The translations under genes and the position numbers were made by a program. 64,000 nt of DNA, from contig NZ_KZ984051.1 in the NCBI RefSeq assembly GCF_003569805.1, positions 368,760 to 432,759 of the forward strand, written 5' to 3'. Of the stretch, positions 59,165 through 64,000 are shown one piece after another (the first letter of the stretch is position 1; every line of letters begins with the position of its first letter). The stretch comes from Microbacterium halotolerans. GTDB lineage: Bacteria > Actinomycetota > Actinomycetes > Actinomycetales > Microbacteriaceae. The notes under the pieces are model-generated. The model was not told the origin of the DNA and did no database searches. It worked only from the letters and a program-made list of their open reading frames with translations.

Positions 59165-60979
59165 TCAGGAGTTCTGACTCTTCGCAAGCGCCGCGCCAGC
59201 ATCGTCGAGCAGCTGCTGGACCCGTGCCTGGTTCTTAAACACGTTGCCCGGATAAGCGTTATCCGGAAAGACGGCCGTCAAAGCAGCCAGGAGCAGCGTC
59301 GCCTGCGATTCCACACTTGACAGCACTTCGGCGAAGTCCGTCGAAGGATACGCGAGCTTCTTCGCGCCGACTCTTTGCATGATTAGGTGGGCGATCACGC
59401 GGCGCGCGTGAATCGCCACCCCTGCTTCAACCCCGTCAGCATCGGCCTGATGCGAGTCGAGAACCCGATCGACTTCTGCTGTGATGGCGACTGCGCGATA
59501 GAGCAGCAGTGGGTCGGTCGTCGCATTGAACAAAGCTGCGTAGACCGGCCCTTCCGAGAAGAGGCGAGATACTTCGCGCTTGGCGATGATTGCGTAGTTG
59601 ATCTTCGGGTTTGCGCAAGCGAGAGCCACTGCCGCGTCGCGGATCTCGATGACCTTGCTGCGATCGCTCGAGCGCGGAATCTCGGCGGAGCGAACGATGT
59701 ACTCGTAGCCGAGGACCTGGAGTTCGCGCGCGAGGCGATGCTGCTGCTCATCCAGGAATGCGAAGTCCTGGCTAGACACCTCGTTCTGAGTGTTCGCGTA
59801 GCGGGTGATGCTCTGGCCGAGTCCCTCTTCGCTCTCGGGCACCTCAATGCAACGCACGATCACGTTCGCGGTCCCGAGGTTCGCTTCAGACTCGGTCCCG
59901 CGAACCGCCCCGAGGGTGGAGACCGTCTGTGCACCGTTGACGATGCTTGCGCCGCTCAGCTTGAAGTAGCCGACATCGCGGCTAAGGCTGCCGCCAAGCG
60001 CCAACTCGATTCGACGTGCGAGGATCGTAATTCCGTTGTTGTAGTAGGCGAAGTTCTCCGGCTCATTCCGAATCGTCTGCAGGATCCCATCGTTGATGTC
60101 GGAACGCGGAATCACAACGCGGATGTTCTCAGCGAAGAGATCAGCGCCGTGCTCGCTGAACCAATCGGCTACCTGCGCTGCGCTGACCCTGCCGTAGAAC
60201 ATCTTCTGCGGCTCAGCTGACTTGCCCCAGTCGAGAATATTAAGCTCAATGTCAACTGACGGCCGGTCGCGCTCCGCGATTGCGTTGAAGAGTTCGGACT
60301 GCCCGAGGTGCTTGTGATGCGCCATCGGTTCCGTACCGGGGAGGTCGTTGAGGGACTCGAGAAGCTCGACGATTGGTTGCGAGACCTCGTCGCTGAGCGG
60401 TTCGGATGCAGTCGTCACCGTCACGAGGCGGATGCGAGCTCCGGGCGTCTTGAGGAGCGACTGGATTGCCATCCGCATACCCCCGCTCGCATGGACGGGT
60501 TCGTTGTCGACTCGCATGCCGAGCAATGAACGGACACCCTGAAGAAACTTCAGGACATCACCGAGCGCCATCGAGCCTGTTCCGTCCTGTCGCCACTTGG
60601 ACTGGACGAATACGACTTCCTTCGCGGTAGTGTTCACGCCCACCGCATCGATCCCCCGGTCCTCGCCACCATCCGTCACCTCGACCGTGGAAGCCGATTC
60701 GTCCGCGTCGCCAGGTATCAACTCGATGGCCCAGCGGGCGAGGAGTCGTGAAAGGTTATTCACGTCGTCGAGGCTGGCAATCCAATGCTCTGCTTCATAC
60801 AACCCGCGGACGTAGGTCTCGATCTGACTGACGTGGAACCTGCTCAACTGACCCTCACTCTCGCCGTCCCGAATTGACCGACGACGCTCCCTTCGGATGG
60901 AAGGCACACGCTTCAGCGCAAGCCCGCGGTCAACTGCGACCCGCCCGAGGAGCTGTCGCTCTTGAATTCTATTGGGCAC
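59165..60979 (-). CDS. AIPR-family (abortive infection phage resistance-like) protein with PD-(D/E)XK-like N-domain
   Basis: The 604-residue product contains the AIPR core: ENFAYYNNGITILARRI, LSGASIVNGAQTVSTLGAV, and RYANTQNEVSSQDFAFLDEQ-QHRLARELQ. The N-terminal part has GIDAVGVNTTAKEVVFVQSK with Asp and QxK spaced as in Mrr-like PD-(D/E)XK nucleases. AIPR proteins occur in abortive infection and restriction loci. The GTG at 60979 (VPNRIQERQLLGRVA) is chosen for length; TTG near 60852 is an alternative and neither has a good Shine-Dalgarno. Third codon positions are less G/C-rich than upstream genes, suggesting transfer. Confidence 0.85.
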   Translation of the reverse strand: MPNRIQERQLLGRVAVDRGLALKRVPSIRRERRRSIRDGESEGQLSRFHVSQIETYVRGLYEAEHWIASLDDVNNLSRLLARWAIELIPGDADESASTVEVTDGGEDRGIDAVGVNTTAKEVVFVQSKWRQDGTGSMALGDVLKFLQGVRSLLGMRVDNEPVHASGGMRMAIQSLLKTPGARIRLVTVTTASEPLSDEVSQPIVELLESLNDLPGTEPMAHHKHLGQSELFNAIAERDRPSVDIELNILDWGKSAEPQKMFYGRVSAAQVADWFSEHGADLFAENIRVVIPRSDINDGILQTIRNEPENFAYYNNGITILARRIELALGGSLSRDVGYFKLSGASIVNGAQTVSTLGAVRGTESEANLGTANVIVRCIEVPESEEGLGQSITRYANTQNEVSSQDFAFLDEQQHRLARELQVLGYEYIVRSAEIPRSSDRSKVIEIRDAAVALACANPKINYAIIAKREVSRLFSEGPVYAALFNATTDPLLLYRAVAITAEVDRVLDSHQADADGVEAGVAIHARRVIAHLIMQRVGAKKLAYPSTDFAEVLSSVESQATLLLAALTAVFPDNAYPGNVFKNQARVQQLLDDAGAALAKSQNS

Positions 60980-61142
60980 GTGGCGAATGTTCGTCGGGGT
61001 CGGCGACAAGTACGTAGCCGGCTTCGCAAACGGGCGACCCTTTCTCACAGGGATGCACTCGCCCACGGGGGGCTTGGTTTCAGCGCACCCTGCGCGGGAG
61101 CGCAGTCGCCTCATCGGCCCGTAGAAGGATGGCCAGATCAGG

Positions 61143-61700
61143 TTGCCATACGGAGTAGGCCATACCCACTTCAGCCATGCGCGCATCATCGAGCTCGCTG
61201 GCCGGCCGTTCACAACACTCGACGAGATGGATGCCGAGATCATCCTACGGTGGAACGAGACCGTCGGTCCCAACGATATCGTCCTGCACCTCGGCGATCT
61301 CGCGCTCGGACCGATCGCCGATTCACTCCCGCTCACCGCGCAGCTACACGGCCGTCGCTTCCTCGTTCCCGGCAACCACGATCGTGTATCGACGGCGACG
61401 CAGACCAACCGGGCCATTGAGCGGTTCGCCCCGCTGTACGAGGAGGCCGGCTGGACGATCTTCCCCGAAGTCGTGTCCGGCACCCGCGCGGGGAGCCGCA
61501 TGCTCGCGTCGCACTACCCCTACTCCAGAGACACCCAAGGCGAGGATCGCCACGTTGCGCATCGGCCTATCGACCACGGGCTCCCTCTGCTGCACGGCCA
61601 CACGCACGATCGCGAGAACGGCCCGGTTGGGCACCAGTTCCACGTCGGGGTTGATGCCTTCGCATTCGCACCAATCCAGATGACTCTCGTCGACGCCTGA
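61143..61700 (+). CDS. Calcineurin-like phosphoesterase, N-terminus damaged
   Basis: The 185-codon frame matches small metallophosphoesterases: HTHFSHARIIELAGRPF, IVLHLGDLALG, FLVPGNHDRVS, LASHYPYSRD and LLHGHTHDREN. The first metal motif, expected as SDTHF, reads GHTHF, losing the conserved Asp. A TAG lies 18 nt before the only start, a TTG at 61143, so the 5' end appears truncated or altered and activity is doubtful. The C-terminus ends LVDA, followed by a TGA and an in-frame continuation. Confidence 0.75.
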   Translation: MPYGVGHTHFSHARIIELAGRPFTTLDEMDAEIILRWNETVGPNDIVLHLGDLALGPIADSLPLTAQLHGRRFLVPGNHDRVSTATQTNRAIERFAPLYEEAGWTIFPEVVSGTRAGSRMLASHYPYSRDTQGEDRHVAHRPIDHGLPLLHGHTHDRENGPVGHQFHVGVDAFAFAPIQMTLVDA

Positions 61701-61826
61701 CTCGAAGACCTCCGCCGCGAAGAGGAGGAAATCGCGGCCATTGTCCGGGTCCGCTCCACCGCCGGCCCGAGCACACCGCTGTCCGAGGTGGCGGAGCGGC
61801 TCGGCATCATCCTCGACGAGGAGTAA
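61701..61826 (+). CDS. In-frame continuation after the phosphoesterase stop
   Basis: Past the TGA the same frame stays open for 41 codons: LEDLRREEEEIAAIVRVRST, then AGPSTPLSEVAERLGIILDE, E and TAA. Third positions are G/C-rich and the helical, acidic sequence looks genuine. No start codon is visible, so it is either an extension cut off by a nonsense change or a small downstream gene that lost its start. Confidence 0.4.
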   Translation, partial: LEDLRREEEEIAAIVRVRSTAGPSTPLSEVAERLGIILDEE

Positions 61827-61877
61827 CACGCGAGACCTCAGCCACTGTTGTGAATCGCACATAAGACAAGGACTTGT

Positions 61878-61921
61878 GTGAATAGGATTCACTTGCACCC
61901 GGTCGCAATCTGCCCTACAGT
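61878..61921 (+). promoter_or_regulatory. Promoter and palindromic operator of the NYN-methylase pair
   Basis: TTGCAC (61893-61898), 17 nt, TACAGT (61916-61921) is a near-consensus promoter. GTGAAT-AGG-ATTCAC (61878-61892) abuts the -35. Half-sites GTGAATCGCAC (about 61850) and ATTCAC (about 61953) flank it, so several repressor molecules may bind. Confidence 0.65.
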
Positions 61922-61978
61922 AAGTCAAACCCCGATTAGGAAGTGGGGATCCGATTCACAGACAGATTGGCTGATAGC

Positions 61979-62458
61979 ATGTACACATTAACGGAGGCGC
62001 GCAACCGTCGCCTCGTCCTCGTAGACATCGAGAACATCGTGGGAGGTGGAATCTCAATGGCAACCCAAGTTCGTGCTGCCCAGACCGCGATCGAGATGGT
62101 CGTCAGCCCTCGCGCCGACGACCAGCTTGTGCTCGCGTGCGGGCGCTTCAGTGTCGGCATCGTCGGCTTCGAGTGGGCAGGCCCTCACCGCCTCAGGTTC
62201 CGCAGCGGAGTCGACGGCGCTGATCTGGAACTCCTCGATGTCCTCGAGACCGAGCACGTCGGGGAGAGGTTCGCTGAGGTAGTGCTGGTGTCGGGGGATG
62301 GGATCTTTGCGGGCACCATCTCCCGCTTGGCCATGACGAGTGGAACCGAGGTCACCGTTGTGACGCGGCCGGATGCGTGTTCGCGCCGTCTTCGAATGGC
62401 AGCGAAAAGCGTCCTTCATATCGACTTCGATCCGAGTGCATCCATGGAGGCAGCGTGA
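61979..62458 (+). CDS. NYN-domain (PIN-like nuclease fold) protein
   Basis: The 159-residue product has the NYN pattern of acidic residues: RNRRLVLVDIENIVGGG at the N-terminus, then AEVVLVSGDGIFAGTISRLA and TEVTVVTRPDACSRRLRMAA. NYN proteins are predicted metal-dependent RNases. The ATG at 61979 places the first acidic motif at the usual distance; a GTG at 61943 would add 12 residues. The stop overlaps the GTG of the methylase, which is translationally coupled. Confidence 0.8.
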   Translation: MYTLTEARNRRLVLVDIENIVGGGISMATQVRAAQTAIEMVVSPRADDQLVLACGRFSVGIVGFEWAGPHRLRFRSGVDGADLELLDVLETEHVGERFAEVVLVSGDGIFAGTISRLAMTSGTEVTVVTRPDACSRRLRMAAKSVLHIDFDPSASMEAA

Positions 62459-64000
62459 ACATGCCCGCGCACGAGGGGCTCCTCGCCCCGAGCGACATCG
62501 CCGACCTCGCCGGCGTCTCGCGCGCCGCTGTCAGCAACTGGCGGAAGCGAATGAGCGACTTTCCGGAACCTGCGGAGGGCAGTGCCAGCAAGCCGCTTTT
62601 CGCTGCGAAGGATGTCGAGGCCTGGCTCACGGCTCATCCCGACAAGCGGAAGCCGGATAACTCCGCGGACTCGAGCACGAGGGCGTGGGAGTCACGCCTC
62701 TGGGGTGTCGCGAATCTCTTCCGGGGACATGTCGACGTGCATGACTTCGGAGGCCTCGTCCTCCGTACCGCGGTCGAGTTTCTTGATGGACAACCATCTC
62801 TCGCGTCGCGCAACGTCAGTCAACGATCAGTGGACGAACTGCGCGATGCACTCGAAAGTATCCCGCGAGAGGATCTCCCCGCAGCGATCGATGGACTACT
62901 CGAACGCACGTCCCGCGCTCTTGGTAAGGCTGGTGGCGAGACCGGGTTCGTGGGATCACGCACCAGCACACTGCTCGCGTCCCTTTCGGCCGATGTCGAC
63001 AGTGGAACCTTGTATGACCCCGCGTGCGGCATCGGCGTTGCGCTGTTGCAAGCCCTCGATTTGGGGGCAACTCCAGATCGCCTCGTTGGCGACGAGATCA
63101 GCGCGACCGCAGCGGAGATCACCCTCGGCCGCGCTGCGTTGCGCGGTGTAGACCTCAAGCTGCGCATCACCGACGTGCTCCGGAGCGACCCTGATCCCGA
63201 CCTGCGCGCGGACGTGATCATTGCCGAGCCTCCGTATGGTCTGCGAGTAGACCCCGAGACCAGCCTGCTCGACCCCCGCCTGAGATTCGGGATCCCGCCG
63301 CGTTCCAGTAGCGACTCCTACTGGCTACAGCATGTAGTGGCGCACCTCGCGCCGAGCGGGGTCGGCTACGTCCTCACGTCACCTGGAACACTATTCCGCG
63401 GCGGCGCAGAGGCGAAGATCCGGAGAAACCTCCTACTCGGTGGATGGGTGCGAGCAGTAGTGGCACTCACCGGCAAGATGCTGCCACAGACGTCGATCGC
63501 ACCGGTTCTCTGGGTTCTTGGCGAATCGAAGCCGTCTGCGCGCGGGAGCGTGCTCCTCATCGATGCGTCCAAGGTCGACGCACCTGAGGGCGAGGTTGCC
63601 AGGTGGCTCGCAGACGAGGCTTCGCTCGCCGACGTGCCCCACGCGCGTGTGCCCATTGACGAACTGGCGGCCGGCAACGCCGATCTCAGCCCTGCGCGAT
63701 GGATGCTGGCAGAAGAGGTCGACAGCGCGCGATTGGTGGCGGACTTCGATCGGGCATCCGCCAGGCTACTCCAGGCCTCCACTGATCTGCCCGCCACGGT
63801 GCGGCACCTAGAGCCGCCGCGCATCGCCAGCGAACCGCCGGTGCTGACTGTCGCGGCGCTCGTCGAAGCGGGCGCGATCGAAGTCGCCCCAGCAAGGCCG
63901 CCGCGACAAGGAGACCCCGAGTTCGAGGATCGACGCGTCGATGCCACCGCGGTGCGGACTCGCAACTTGGTGCAGGTCACGCCCATCGCGTCCGACGAGC
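62455..64000 (+). CDS. HTH-N6-adenine DNA methylase (3' end beyond the window)
   Basis: The frame is open from the GTG at 62455 to the window end, 515 codons. It has an N-terminal helix-turn-helix (SDIADLAGVSRAAVSNWRKR), a helical region, and an N6-methylase domain of the type I HsdM group: SAM motif LYDPACGIGVALLQ, catalytic region VIIAEPPYGLRV and DSYWLQHVVAHLAPSGVGYV with TSPGTLFRGG. The catalytic tetrapeptide reads EPPY instead of NPPY/DPPY. GGAGGCAGC precedes the GTG. The pairing with an NYN nuclease suggests a defence operon, continuing outside the window. Confidence 0.85.
   Translation, partial: MNMPAHEGLLAPSDIADLAGVSRAAVSNWRKRMSDFPEPAEGSASKPLFAAKDVEAWLTAHPDKRKPDNSADSSTRAWESRLWGVANLFRGHVDVHDFGGLVLRTAVEFLDGQPSLASRNVSQRSVDELRDALESIPREDLPAAIDGLLERTSRALGKAGGETGFVGSRTSTLLASLSADVDSGTLYDPACGIGVALLQALDLGATPDRLVGDEISATAAEITLGRAALRGVDLKLRITDVLRSDPDPDLRADVIIAEPPYGLRVDPETSLLDPRLRFGIPPRSSSDSYWLQHVVAHLAPSGVGYVLTSPGTLFRGGAEAKIRRNLLLGGWVRAVVALTGKMLPQTSIAPVLWVLGESKPSARGSVLLIDASKVDAPEGEVARWLADEASLADVPHARVPIDELAAGNADLSPARWMLAEEVDSARLVADFDRASARLLQASTDLPATVRHLEPPRIASEPPVLTVAALVEAGAIEVAPARPPRQGDPEFEDRRVDATAVRTRNLVQVTPIASDE

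Overview
The window is high-GC, densely coding DNA from an actinobacterium, most probably a Microbacteriaceae member close to Microbacterium. The basis is the very G/C-rich third codon positions, frequent GTG starts, many ATGA/GTGA gene overlaps, class-E-like LAxTG sorting signals, leaderless promoters (TAnnnT 6-7 nt before ATG), the CtaG-CopD fusion and a sugar ABC importer without its own ATPase. No rRNA, tRNA, CRISPR array or intact insertion sequence was recognised. The species is inference.

Layout. 1-4.7 kb: NAD de novo operon nadA-nadB-nadC-cysteine desulfurase (minus strand, cut by the left edge), with a 9-bp inverted repeat upstream. 4.8-9.0 kb: a cell-surface group of a secreted amidase with dockerin-like repeats, a sorting-signal-anchored cohesin protein, and a lipoprotein with a degenerate beta-lactamase-fold active site. 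9-14.2 kb: Pif1-like helicase, membrane protein, CopD-CtaG, HU. 14.4-17 kb: MFS transporter, the zinc-free ribosomal set rpmB-rpmG-rpsN, and an unlisted 23-residue hydrophobic peptide gene. 17.1-20.7 kb: Fur-family regulator, permease pair and a membrane-anchored beta-propeller protein. 21-29.4 kb: LacI-controlled glycan locus (FAD oxidoreductase, sugar ABC importer, surface beta-propeller glycosidase-like protein). 29.5-32.4 kb: znuACB with three Zur-like boxes, next to an L36-like remnant. 32.7-45.1 kb: SNF2 helicase, branched-chain 2-oxoacid dehydrogenase, an aminotransferase, a WXG-like/hydrolase pair, purB (apparent CTG start), FHA protein. 45.3-50.4 kb: small membrane proteins, DUF808, VOC/MarR pair, TetR. 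50.4-57.8 kb: a carboxylase-allophanate hydrolase operon with two DUF1989 proteins, best read as guanidine (not urea) degradation, with a decayed gene at its 3' end and a 46-bp palindrome at its head. 58-59 kb: MerR regulator.

From about 59.1 kb the DNA looks different: codon third positions are less G/C-biased and the genes are of defence or mobile type. They are an AIPR-family protein with a PD-(D/E)XK-like N-terminus, a phosphoesterase with a damaged N-terminus, and an overlapping NYN-nuclease/HTH-N6-methylase pair behind a palindrome-controlled promoter. The window ends inside the methylase. This is the best candidate for an undescribed system, together with the cohesin-dockerin surface pair.

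A dispersed intergenic repeat with three complementary arms (GAGCGTGCC..., GGCACGCTCG, AAGGGGYRCGCTC) occurs at least five times, at about 11.6, 20.8, 29.4, 48.6 and 57.9 kb. Three copies sit between convergent genes, where they probably act as terminators.
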